From the NCBI GenBank assembly GCA_028691905.1, contig JAQUYJ010000049.1:1-7021 (forward strand): DNA of 7,021 bases. Reading direction: 5' to 3'. The stretch's first letter is position 1; every line of letters starts with the position of its first letter. The notes under the pieces are model-generated. The model searched no databases. It had not been told where the DNA came from and was given only the letters and a program-made list of their open reading frames with translations. This document shows, piece by piece, positions 1 through 6,822 of the stretch. This DNA comes from Bacilli bacterium. Lineage in GTDB: Bacteria; Bacillota_I; Bacilli_A; ML615J-28; CAG-698. A program made the translations under genes and the position numbers.

Positions 1-1
1 C

Positions 2-3000
2 CCCGAACGAACCACTTGGTATAACTCTTATGCAGGTGAAACGCTAGTGAAAGGTGAAATTGCTTATTCACTGGATGCTGCTCATGAATTGTTAGGTGAA
101 GATGCTGATTTTACCGGAATGAATTTCGACTTAAGTGCTGCATATGATGATGATAAACAACTCATCATTCTTCGTTCTCTCGTCATTTCTGAAACTATCG
201 TCCAAAAAGTAGTGGAGGAATCAAATAAACCAGCTGCCATTTTAACGCTTCCATCAGATGATTATGTCAATGATGTAAGTGTAGAACAAACAAGAGATAA
301 ATGGTACAATGATTATTCAGGAGCTACCGTTGTAAAGGGTGAAATTGCTCGCCTGTTGGATGCATGTGAATACTTACTTGGCGGAGGAACATTTGAAAAT
401 ATTGCATTTGATTTAAGCGCTGCATTCAATCCACTGACACAGGAAACCATTTTGAAATCCTATGTCATCTCTGAAACTATCGTACAACAAATATACAGTG
501 AAACACAGAGTGGTAATTTAAGCTTACCAACCACTGTTTATCTGGAAGATCCAACTGCTCCGGAACGAACTACTTGGTACAATTCTTATGTTGGTGAAAC
601 ATTAATAAAAGGTGAAATTGCTTATTTATTGGATGCTGCTCATGAATTATTGGGTGAAGATGCTGATTTTACCGGAATGAATTTCGACTTAAGTGCTGCT
701 TATGATGATGATAAACAACTCATCATACTTCGTTCTCTCGTTATTTCTGAAACAATCGTCCAAAAAGTAGTTGAAGAATCGAATAAACCAGCTGCCATTT
801 TAACGCTTCCGTCGAATGATTACGTCAATGATGTAAGTGTAGAACAAACAAGAGATAAATGGTACAATGATTATTCAGGAGCTACCGTTGTAAAGGGTGA
901 AATAGCTCGCCTGTTGGATGCCTGTGAACACTTACTGGGTGGAGGTACATTTGAAAATATTGCATTCGACTTGAGCGCTGCATTCAATCCACTGACACAG
1001 GAAACCATTTTGAAATCCTATGTCATCTCTGAAACTATCGTACAACAAATATACAGTGAAACACAGAGTGGGAACTTGAGCTTGCCAACCACTGTTTATC
1101 TGGAACATCCAACTGCTCCGGAACGAACTACTTGGTACAATTCTTATGTTGGTGAAACATTAATAAAAGGTGAAATTGCTTATTTATTGGATGCTGCTCA
1201 TGAATTGTTGGGTGAAGATGCAGATTTTGCTGGTATGAATTTCGACTTAAGTGCTGCTTATGATGATGATAAACAACTTATCATTCTTCGATCCTATGTT
1301 ATTTCTGAAACAATCGTCCAAAAAGTAGTTGAAGAATCGAATAAACCAGCTGCCATTTTAACGCTTCCGTCAGATGATTACGTCAATGATGTAAGTCTCC
1401 AACAAACAAGAGATAAATGGTACAATGATTATTCAGGAGCTACCGTTGTAAAGGGTGAAATAGCACGTTTGCTTGACTCTTGTGAATACTTACTGGGTGG
1501 AGGAACATTTGAGAATATCAGCTTTGATTTAAGCGCTGCGTTCAATCCATTGACACAGGAAGCCATTTTGAAATCCTATGTCATCTCTGAAACTATCGTT
1601 CAACAAATATACAGTGAAACACAGAGTGGGAACTTGAGCTTACCAACCACTGTTTATCTGGAACATCCAACTGCTCCGGAACGAACCACTTGGTACAATT
1701 CCTATGTCGGTGAAACACTGGTAAAAGGGGAAATTGCTTATTTACTGGACGCTGCCAATGAATTGTTAGGTGAGGGAGCAAGCTTTACCGGAATGAATTT
1801 TGACCTAAGTGCTGCTTATGATGATGATAAACAACTTGTTATTCTTCGTTCTTTCGTTATTTCTGAAACAATCGTTCAAAAAGTAGTGGAAGAATCGAAT
1901 AAACCAGGTGCGATTTTAACGCTTCCATCGGATGATTACGTCAATGATGTAAGTCTCCAACAAACAAGAGATAAATGGTACAATGATTATTCAGGAGCTA
2001 CTGTTGTAAAGGGTGAAATAGCACGTTTGCTTGAATCCTGTGAACACTTACTGAATGGAGGAACATTTGAGAATATCAGCTTTGATTTAAGCGCTGCGTT
2101 CAATCCACTGACACAGGAAACCATTTTGAAATCCTATGTCATCTCTGAAACTATCGTTCAACAAATATACAGTGAAACACAGAGTGGGAACTTGAGCTTA
2201 CCAACCACTGTTTATCTGGAACATCCAACTGCTCCGGAACGAACCACTTGGTACAATTCCTATGTCGGTGAAACACTGGTAAAAGGGGAAATTGCTTATT
2301 TACTGGACGCTGCCAATGAATTGTTAGGTGAGGGAGCAAGCTTTACCGGAATGAATTTTGACCTAAGTGCTGCTTATGATGATGATAAACAACTTGTTAT
2401 TCTTCGTTCTTTCGTTATTTCTGAAACAATCGTTCAAAAAGTGGTTGATGAATCGAATAAACCAGGTGCTATTCTGACAATACCATCAACAACTTATGTT
2501 AATAATATTCTTACTGATAATAGCAGGGATAAATGGTTTAGTGACTATTCAGGAGCTACTGTTGTAAAGGGTGAAATAGCTCGTTTGCTTGAATCCTGCG
2601 AATACTTACTGGGTGGGGGAACATTTGAAAATATCGCATTCGACTTGAGTGCTGCATTTGATCCACTGACACAGGAAACCATTCTTAAATCCCACGTTAT
2701 TTCTGAAACTATCGTTCAAATTGTTATTGATGAATCAACAGCTGGAACGATAAAAATACCTTCAACGACTTATGTTAATGCAACAGCTGATCCAAGCCGA
2801 GACAAATGGTTTAACAGTTATGTTGGTGAAACATTGGTAAAAGGTGAAATTGCTTATTTGCTGGATGCTGCGGATCAAATTTTACCTGATGGAGCCGATT
2901 TCAGTGGTATTAATTTCAATCTTGAAACACTGTTTGATGCGAACTCACAAAAAATCGTCTTGAAATCTACTGTATTTTCTGAAACAATCATTTCCAAGAT

Positions 3001-4126
3001 TGTTGATCAGGATGGTAATGCTGTTAATGTTCCTGTTAATGATTTGGAAGGAAATTCATTATCCGATACCAGTGATCGTACTCCATGGTTTAACCAATAT
3101 GTGGATGATGAAGTCAATCGATATGGTGAAATTGCGAAAATGTTAAATGCTACCAATGCCATATTAGGTGGATCGGGAACATTTGAAACCATGAGTTTTG
3201 ATATTAATGTCTTATTTGATGATACAAAACAAGGAATTGTATTAAAATCCCTTGTCTTATCGGAAACAATTGTTCAAAAGATATTTGCCAACACTACAGC
3301 AATATCGGATATACCAAATGTCGACTTACGTAATCGGGCTCTAAAAGATGCGACTGACCGTATCGCATGGTTCAACGAATATGACAATAGTGATGATTTA
3401 CTTGCTGAAAATGAATTGGCAAAATTCTTGGATGCAATAGCTCTTATTTTAAACGGTAATGATTTTGCCAGCATGGGAGCAATTACGATTGACTCTATTT
3501 TGGATTTAACCTTTGTCATTACACTTGATGTCAATATGGATGTTGTAAGCAGTGAATTTGCTACATTGGTTGATTCGGTTGTCATGGAAAATATCGTTTC
3601 TCCATTGGTTCAAACAGTTGCAACAACTGTTATGGATGATTACTTAATCGTACCAAGCGGAGGATATAACTGGTTCAAGAAAGATTTAATTACTGGATTT
3701 GATCCATCCACTATGGATGCAAGTATTTATGATACAGAGTCGTTCCTGGAATCTCTTTATACAATGCATAAATCAGGAATCGACTATACCAATCTAGGTG
3801 CTACACCGGTAAGTTCTTTGGATGATCCAACAATTGTAGAATTGTCCAAAGCAATGGTTATTTCCAGAACATTTAAAGGTTCAACAGCATTTATGTACAA
3901 TACGATATTAGAACCGACCTATAATGCAATGCCTGCTTCGATTCCTGGAGTCGCAACTAAGAAGAGTTGGGATGATGTTAAATTTATTCAAGCTGACTAT
4001 GATGGAACAAAAGTAGAATCGTATAACAATTTGGTTGCCAAGTTTGCTGAATTAAAACAGACACAAACTGTTACCTTCATGGGCATGGATTATGATGTTT
4101 CTACAGCATTTTATAATATTGATTAA
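2..4126 (+). CDS. Giant A/B tandem-repeat protein, 5'-truncated by window edge
   Basis: I recognise no named family. The reading frame is open from base 2: its first codons (PERTTWYNSYAGETLV) are the end of a B module, so the GTG at 47 is only a repeat valine and the true start lies upstream. The visible 1374 residues are alternating A and B modules sharing a KGEIA-x-LLDA helix, an FDLSAA segment, an ILxSxVISETIVQ helix, a short LP-type strand and a WYNxY end. Modules are regular to about base 2839, diverged from 2840 to 3409, and barely recognisable afterwards. The protein stops at FDLSAA-like DYDVSTAFYNID. It is acidic and contains few cysteines. I see no LPXTG motif, no C-terminal membrane helix and no cell-wall-binding module; the N-terminus and any signal peptide are outside the window. 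The architecture suggests a long fibrous, perhaps surface-exposed protein, but that is inference. It is followed closely by a darA-like gene. Confidence 0.9.
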   Translation, partial: PERTTWYNSYAGETLVKGEIAYSLDAAHELLGEDADFTGMNFDLSAAYDDDKQLIILRSLVISETIVQKVVEESNKPAAILTLPSDDYVNDVSVEQTRDKWYNDYSGATVVKGEIARLLDACEYLLGGGTFENIAFDLSAAFNPLTQETILKSYVISETIVQQIYSETQSGNLSLPTTVYLEDPTAPERTTWYNSYVGETLIKGEIAYLLDAAHELLGEDADFTGMNFDLSAAYDDDKQLIILRSLVISETIVQKVVEESNKPAAILTLPSNDYVNDVSVEQTRDKWYNDYSGATVVKGEIARLLDACEHLLGGGTFENIAFDLSAAFNPLTQETILKSYVISETIVQQIYSETQSGNLSLPTTVYLEHPTAPERTTWYNSYVGETLIKGEIAYLLDAAHELLGEDADFAGMNFDLSAAYDDDKQLIILRSYVISETIVQKVVEESNKPAAILTLPSDDYVNDVSLQQTRDKWYNDYSGATVVKGEIARLLDSCEYLLGGGTFENISFDLSAAFNPLTQEAILKSYVISETIVQQIYSETQSGNLSLPTTVYLEHPTAPERTTWYNSYVGETLVKGEIAYLLDAANELLGEGASFTGMNFDLSAAYDDDKQLVILRSFVISETIVQKVVEESNKPGAILTLPSDDYVNDVSLQQTRDKWYNDYSGATVVKGEIARLLESCEHLLNGGTFENISFDLSAAFNPLTQETILKSYVISETIVQQIYSETQSGNLSLPTTVYLEHPTAPERTTWYNSYVGETLVKGEIAYLLDAANELLGEGASFTGMNFDLSAAYDDDKQLVILRSFVISETIVQKVVDESNKPGAILTIPSTTYVNNILTDNSRDKWFSDYSGATVVKGEIARLLESCEYLLGGGTFENIAFDLSAAFDPLTQETILKSHVISETIVQIVIDESTAGTIKIPSTTYVNATADPSRDKWFNSYVGETLVKGEIAYLLDAADQILPDGADFSGINFNLETLFDANSQKIVLKSTVFSETIISKIVDQDGNAVNVPVNDLEGNSLSDTSDRTPWFNQYVDDEVNRYGEIAKMLNATNAILGGSGTFETMSFDINVLFDDTKQGIVLKSLVLSETIVQKIFANTTAISDIPNVDLRNRALKDATDRIAWFNEYDNSDDLLAENELAKFLDAIALILNGNDFASMGAITIDSILDLTFVITLDVNMDVVSSEFATLVDSVVMENIVSPLVQTVATTVMDDYLIVPSGGYNWFKKDLITGFDPSTMDASIYDTESFLESLYTMHKSGIDYTNLGATPVSSLDDPTIVELSKAMVISRTFKGSTAFMYNTILEPTYNAMPASIPGVATKKSWDDVKFIQADYDGTKVESYNNLVAKFAELKQTQTVTFMGMDYDVSTAFYNID
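1563..1884 (+). repeat. Perfect direct repeat, copy 1 (about 322 bp)
   Basis: Read base by base, this stretch matches 2121-2442 with no mismatch. The flanking bases differ (1562 g versus a at 2120; 1885 a versus g at 2443). It runs from the middle of the third B module into the middle of the fourth A module, so its limits do not coincide with module boundaries. Confidence 0.85.
2121..2442 (+). repeat. Perfect direct repeat, copy 2 (about 322 bp)
   Basis: This is the second copy of the exact block at 1563-1884, offset by 558 bp. It spans the second half of the fourth B module and the first half of the fifth A module. Synonymous sites are identical too, which points to recent duplication or gene conversion rather than protein-level constraint. 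Confidence 0.85.
2840..4123 (+). repeat. Degenerate C-terminal repeat modules (two clear, two weak, one half)
   Basis: Module boundaries were set by aligning KGEIA-, SETI- and W-containing landmarks. The A-like module at 2840-3121 (94 aa) keeps KGEIAYLLDAA and VFSETI. The B-like module at 3122-3409 (96 aa) keeps YGEIA, the GTFE segment and VLSETIVQK. A weak module from 3410 has NELAKFLDA, VVMENIV in place of VISETIV, and YNWFKKD. Another from about 3731 has ESFLESLY, MVISRTF and KKSWDD. From about 4013 a half module (LVAKFAEL, then MGMDYDVSTAF) ends at the stop codon. The first two assignments are firm; the last three rest on pattern alignment by eye. Confidence 0.7.
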
Positions 4127-4131
4127 GGAGG
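4125..4131 (+). promoter_or_regulatory. Shine-Dalgarno AAGGAGG overlapping the upstream stop
   Basis: The TAA stop of the repeat gene (4124-4126) is shared with a perfect AAGGAGG, six bases before the ATG at 4138. This strongly supports that start and suggests translation is coupled to the end of the giant gene. Confidence 0.9.
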
Positions 4132-4137
4132 ATTCTG

Positions 4138-4461
4138 ATGAAATTAATCATTACAATCGTATCAAAAGATGATACAAGTAGTGTAATGAAAGAGTTGGTA
4201 AAACATCAGTTCTTTGTTACCAAACTTGCTTCATCGGGAGGTTTTCTAAGAAGTGGAAACACCACTTTAATGATCGGAACAAATGATGATTGTGTTGATC
4301 AAGCTATATCAATTATTACAGAATTTTCAAAGAGCCGTAAGGAACTTGTCCCCAATTCCATTATCAGTGATTTTGGGCTCATATCTTCGGTTCCAATTGA
4401 AGTAAATATTGGTGGAGCAACGCTGTTTGTCATTGATGTTGAGAAATTTTTAAAAGTTTAG
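4138..4461 (+). CDS. darA: Cyclic-di-AMP receptor, DarA/PstA family (PII-like)
   Basis: This 107-residue protein matches the DarA (YaaQ/PstA) family over its whole length (B. subtilis DarA is about 109 aa). Family members are cytoplasmic trimers with a PII-like fold that bind c-di-AMP; their downstream target is not generally established. Seen here are T28, the GGFL loop at 34-37, SGNTT at 39-43 with N41, G47, and the C-terminal IGGATLFV strand at 91-98. The ligand-binding T-K-L-A and GGFL-x-SGNTT region is intact. The linker between the two halves, about residues 64-84, is the most divergent part. The gene lies 11 bases after the giant repeat gene with no promoter or terminator seen between them, so it is probably co-transcribed. 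It is usually found near DNA-replication genes such as holB, so this neighbour is unusual. Family assignment is firm; a functional link to the repeat protein is inference. Confidence 0.93.
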   Translation: MKLIITIVSKDDTSSVMKELVKHQFFVTKLASSGGFLRSGNTTLMIGTNDDCVDQAISIITEFSKSRKELVPNSIISDFGLISSVPIEVNIGGATLFVIDVEKFLKV

Positions 4462-4485
4462 TGAGCGAAAGCTCACTTTTCTTTT
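4460..4485 (+). terminator. Intrinsic terminator after darA
   Basis: AGTGAGC pairs with GCTCACT around a GAAA tetraloop and is followed by TTTCTTTT. The left arm begins inside the TAG stop codon of darA (4459-4461). It separates the repeat/darA unit from the kinase operon. Confidence 0.9.
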
Positions 4486-4502
4486 AAAAAAGTTTTTCTT
4501 AA

Positions 4503-4531
4503 TTGCATAAAAAAAAAAGCTGTGGTATAAT
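4503..4531 (+). promoter_or_regulatory. Sigma-A-type promoter of the BY-kinase operon
   Basis: The -35 candidate TTGCAT (4503-4508) lies 17 bases from a perfect -10 TATAAT (4526-4531), which is preceded by an extended TGG (4523-4525). An A-tract fills part of the spacer. Transcription would start near 4538, leaving a leader of about 30 bases that contains GAAAGG (4553-4558) before the ATG at 4569. Confidence 0.8.
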
Positions 4532-4568
4532 ATGCTTAAAGATCAAATAATAGAAAGGTAGACACACA

Positions 4569-5282
4569 ATGAAAGAAGAACAACAAATTGAAAATAGTGG
4601 AATATCATTAGTAGACTTAATTAACATGTTATTGCGAAACTTTATTTTAATTGTAGCAATAACAATTAGTATTACATTAATTGGTATTATTTACACATTT
4701 AAAGTAGTTGATCCGACATACAAATCCAGTTCGGACATTATCGTTCAAATAGATACAACAGGAGGATCCGGTTCTTCCACAACTGACTATGACCTAACTA
4801 ATTCCTTGCGGATTATTACAACAGTTTCTGAATATTTAAAGAACGGTTTGATTATTAATGCTGCAATCGATGAATTGGGATTGGATATGACTGCAGGACA
4901 GATATTGAAGAATTTGACTGTCAGTTATACAACAAACAGTAGCATCGTAACAGTTAGTTACGAAAGTACGGATCCAGTGCTTACAAAAAGAGTTGTAAAT
5001 GCCATTATAACGAATGCTATTGATATAGCAAATACACAGTATCCTATTCTTAGCGATACAATGTATCAAATGCTGCCGGCTGAGGATGGTAATTATGCTT
5101 CACCAAATAAAATGTTGAATGTCGTAATCAGTTTTTTGCTTGGTGCAATTGTTGGTGTCGGAAGTGCTTTATTAATTGAAGCGTTTAAAACGACTGTTCG
5201 CAACAAAAAAGAATTGGAACAATTACTTCCTCATTATCAAGTAATTGGTGTGATTCCAATGTTGAACGGAAAAGGTGAATAA
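4569..5282 (+). CDS. Wzz/CpsC-type polysaccharide chain-length regulator, BY-kinase modulator
   Basis: This 237-aa membrane protein has the two-helix Wzz layout. A short cytoplasmic N-terminus (residues 1-23) is followed by a transmembrane helix at about 25-44, an extracytoplasmic domain of about 135 residues, the conserved proline-containing ASPNK segment at 177-181, and a second helix at about 183-203. The cytoplasmic tail includes VIGVIPML near the end, which resembles the C-terminal juxtamembrane segment of CpsC/YwqC/CapA proteins. In Bacillota, such proteins lack a fused kinase; their C-terminal tail docks on and activates a separate BY-kinase, and they help set polysaccharide chain length. 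The kinase gene begins one base after this stop, as expected. The extracytoplasmic domain is fairly short and is Ser/Thr/Gly-rich at 63-72. Family assignment is strong; the polysaccharide controlled is unknown. Confidence 0.9.
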   Translation: MKEEQQIENSGISLVDLINMLLRNFILIVAITISITLIGIIYTFKVVDPTYKSSSDIIVQIDTTGGSGSSTTDYDLTNSLRIITTVSEYLKNGLIINAAIDELGLDMTAGQILKNLTVSYTTNSSIVTVSYESTDPVLTKRVVNAIITNAIDIANTQYPILSDTMYQMLPAEDGNYASPNKMLNVVISFLLGAIVGVGSALLIEAFKTTVRNKKELEQLLPHYQVIGVIPMLNGKGE

Positions 5283-5283
5283 G

Positions 5284-6006
5284 ATGGATCAACCAGCGTT
5301 AAAACTAAATAAAACTACAAAAATGAAAAAACACAGTACTTTAAGAGGAATTGTTGATAATACAAGAGCTATTGAAGCATTTGAGAAGTTGCAGGTAAAC
5401 ATCAATTTAGCCTCAATCGATCAGAAGATTAAAGTAATTCAGATTACTTCCTCCATTCAGGATGAAGGAAAGACTACAGTTGCTGTCAATCTTGCCAGTT
5501 CCTATGTTCAAAAGGGAGAAAAAGTGTTGATTGTTGACCTGGATTTACGTCGACCTAAAGTTCATCGCAATCTTGAACAGTCTAATGAAAATGGTTTGGT
5601 TGATTATGTCAGCGGAGCATGTAAGAAAGAACAATTGGTTAAACGTACTAGATTTGGGATTGATGTAGTACTTTCTGGTCCCAAAACCCCTTATCCAGTA
5701 AAAATATTAGAATCCGAATTGCTTCAAAATTTATTAGAACAAGCAAAGAATACATATGATGTAATTATTTTGGATACGCCACCTGTTTCTGCTGTCGTGG
5801 ATCCAATTGTTGTATCTAAATATGTTGATGGAGTTGTATTTGTTGTACAGGCAGAAACTACTAAAAAATCTATAATTAAAGAATCCATCCAAATGCTTGA
5901 AAATGCTCAGGCAACTATAATTGGTACAGTTTTAACTTCCGTTAAAGATAAATATACAAAATACGGATACAAATACCGTTATTATTATTCTGAACGCGAA
6001 GATTAA
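5284..6006 (+). CDS. Bacterial tyrosine kinase (BY-kinase), CpsD/YwqD/CapB family
   Basis: This cytoplasmic P-loop tyrosine kinase (240 aa) autophosphorylates on its tail and, with the Wzz protein, controls polysaccharide assembly. Seen are Walker A (SSIQDEGKTT, 56-65, with K63), Walker A' (VLIVDLDLRRP, 81-91, D85 and D87), Walker B (VIILDTPP, 160-167, D164) and a C-terminal cluster of seven tyrosines at 224, 227, 229, 231, 233, 234 and 235. The usual glycine before EGK is D60. In the N-terminal helix, the family EX2RX2R oligomerisation motif reads EAFEKLQ (31-37), lacking both arginines. I chose ATG 5284: AAAGG at 5271-5275 is eight bases upstream, and it follows the preceding TAA by one base. 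The alternative in-frame GTG at 5275 overlaps that Shine-Dalgarno and is unlikely. Operon position between modulator and phosphatase agrees with the call. Confidence 0.95.
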   Translation: MDQPALKLNKTTKMKKHSTLRGIVDNTRAIEAFEKLQVNINLASIDQKIKVIQITSSIQDEGKTTVAVNLASSYVQKGEKVLIVDLDLRRPKVHRNLEQSNENGLVDYVSGACKKEQLVKRTRFGIDVVLSGPKTPYPVKILESELLQNLLEQAKNTYDVIILDTPPVSAVVDPIVVSKYVDGVVFVVQAETTKKSIIKESIQMLENAQATIIGTVLTSVKDKYTKYGYKYRYYYSERED

Positions 6007-6029
6007 ACACAAGAAAGGAAGTGTTTTTT

Positions 6030-6737
6030 GTGATTGATATTCACACACATATCCTTCCTGATGTTGATGATGGTTCCAATTCACTTGAAATGTCAAGGAA
6101 TATGTTGAAAAATGCAATAGACCAGGGTATAACTCATATTATCTTAACTCCACATGAGTATTTGCATAGTTCCATTTATTATTCCAAAAATGAACTGCAA
6201 GCAAAGTTTCAAGCATTTCAACAGCAAATTATGGATTTACCGATTAAAGTCTATTTGGGGGGAGAAATTTATTATACCGAAAAAGCACTTAAAATGCTTT
6301 ATCAGAATGATTTTTTAACATTTCATGATTCTTCCTATATTTTAATAGAATTCCCGATGCATGTTGAAGTCGATATAGATGAAATCCTGTTTAACATACG
6401 TTATAAAGGATTTAAACCAATATTGGCTCATCCTGAAAGATATTCTTACTTAAATTATAATCAAATAGCTTCAATAAAAGATCATTCTTTGATTCAAATT
6501 AATGCAGCCTCCATTTTAGGGTTGCATGGCAAAGACATCAAGAAAAGAGCACTTGGATTATTAAAAAGAAAACTTGTAGACTTTGTTGCCAGTGATTCAC
6601 ATAACATTAATTCGAGACCAGTTAACTTAAAGGAAGCATATGATGATGTTGCAAAAAAGTTTAGTAAAGAATATGCTGAAGAAATATTCACCAACAATCA
6701 AATGAAACTGATAAAAGAAATAGATTTAACACAATGA
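6030..6737 (+). CDS. PHP-family tyrosine-protein phosphatase, CpsB/YwqE type
   Basis: This is a metal-dependent phosphatase of the polymerase-and-histidinol-phosphatase superfamily that dephosphorylates the BY-kinase tail, resetting the cycle. From GTG 6030 the protein is 235 aa and begins MIDIHTH, exactly as family members do. Expected metal ligands are visible: H5, H7, H42 (TPH), E79 (GGE), E107 (LIEFP), H134 (LAHPER), and D189 and H191 (SDSHN). TPHE replaces the TPHH seen in many relatives. The Shine-Dalgarno AAAGGAA (6014-6020) sits nine bases before GTG 6030. The in-frame GTG at 6021 abuts it and would add MFF, so I reject it. The gene is 23 bases after the kinase and ends the operon. 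It is unrelated in fold to low-molecular-weight Wzb phosphatases. Confidence in function is high. Confidence 0.93.
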   Translation: MIDIHTHILPDVDDGSNSLEMSRNMLKNAIDQGITHIILTPHEYLHSSIYYSKNELQAKFQAFQQQIMDLPIKVYLGGEIYYTEKALKMLYQNDFLTFHDSSYILIEFPMHVEVDIDEILFNIRYKGFKPILAHPERYSYLNYNQIASIKDHSLIQINAASILGLHGKDIKKRALGLLKRKLVDFVASDSHNINSRPVNLKEAYDDVAKKFSKEYAEEIFTNNQMKLIKEIDLTQ

Positions 6738-6765
6738 ACGGACAATATTTGTTCGTTTTTGTTTT
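6737..6765 (+). terminator. Intrinsic terminator of the kinase operon
   Basis: CGGACAA (6739-6745) pairs with TTGTTCG (6749-6755), including one G-T pair, around a TAT loop. A-T pairs extend the base of the stem, and a TTTTTGTTTT tail follows. It starts at the last base of the phosphatase stop codon. Confidence 0.85.
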
Positions 6766-6780
6766 GAAATCTATTTTCCC

Positions 6781-6808
6781 TTTACTTTCATGAAAAATAT
6801 GGTATAAT
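6781..6808 (+). promoter_or_regulatory. Promoter of tRNA-Cys
   Basis: A perfect -10 TATAAT (6803-6808) is preceded by extended TGG (6800-6802), with a weak -35 TTTACT (6781-6786) at 16-base spacing. The start would be about 6815, just before the mature tRNA end at 6823. The -10 context (TGGTATAATAT) is the same as at the kinase operon promoter. Confidence 0.75.
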
Positions 6809-6822
6809 ATTTCTTGGATTAT

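Larger units (their letters stand above)
50..2839 (+). repeat. Five tandem 558-bp higher-order repeats (A+B modules)
   Basis: Copies begin at the K of KGEIA at bases 50, 608, 1166, 1724 and 2282, exactly 558 bp (186 codons) apart. Each copy is one A module (285 bp, 95 aa) followed by one B module (273 bp, 91 aa), with B starts at 335, 893, 1451, 2009 and 2567. A and B are themselves homologous, so the structure is an old duplication of one module of about 93 aa followed by later amplification of the pair. The first copies are near-identical in DNA. The fifth has altered second halves in both its A and B modules. Bases 2-49 are the tail of a preceding B module, so the array extends left of the window. 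Confidence 0.95.

Noticed and set aside
47..49. GTG as the start codon of the repeat gene
   Set aside because: The frame is open from base 2 and already encodes the end of a B module. This GTG is the valine before KGEIA that recurs in later repeats, and no Shine-Dalgarno fits.
1593..2339. Two identical 62-residue minus-strand open frames (1593-1781 and 2151-2339)
   Set aside because: They are identical only because they lie antisense to the exact direct repeat. They have no ribosome binding site that I can see and no family resemblance.
50..2839. CRISPR or other non-coding repeat array
   Set aside because: The periodicity is 558 bp in a single continuous reading frame, with protein-level conservation of module motifs; there are no short repeats with unique spacers.
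3524..3560. Dockerin-like calcium loop (DVNMDVVSS) in the repeat protein
   Set aside because: The loop glycine is missing and there is no second copy. The segment aligns instead with the strand and SETIV helix of a degenerate repeat module.
3274..3585. Minus-strand 103-residue open frame
   Set aside because: It is antisense to the repeat gene, with low-complexity Ser/Ala/Leu composition typical of a shadow frame and no supporting start signal.
5275..5277. GTG as the start of the BY-kinase
   Set aside because: It overlaps the Shine-Dalgarno and the end of the upstream gene. ATG 5284 has correct spacing from AAAGG.
6021..6023. GTG as the start of the phosphatase
   Set aside because: It directly abuts the Shine-Dalgarno. 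GTG 6030 has proper spacing and yields the family-typical MIDIHTH start.
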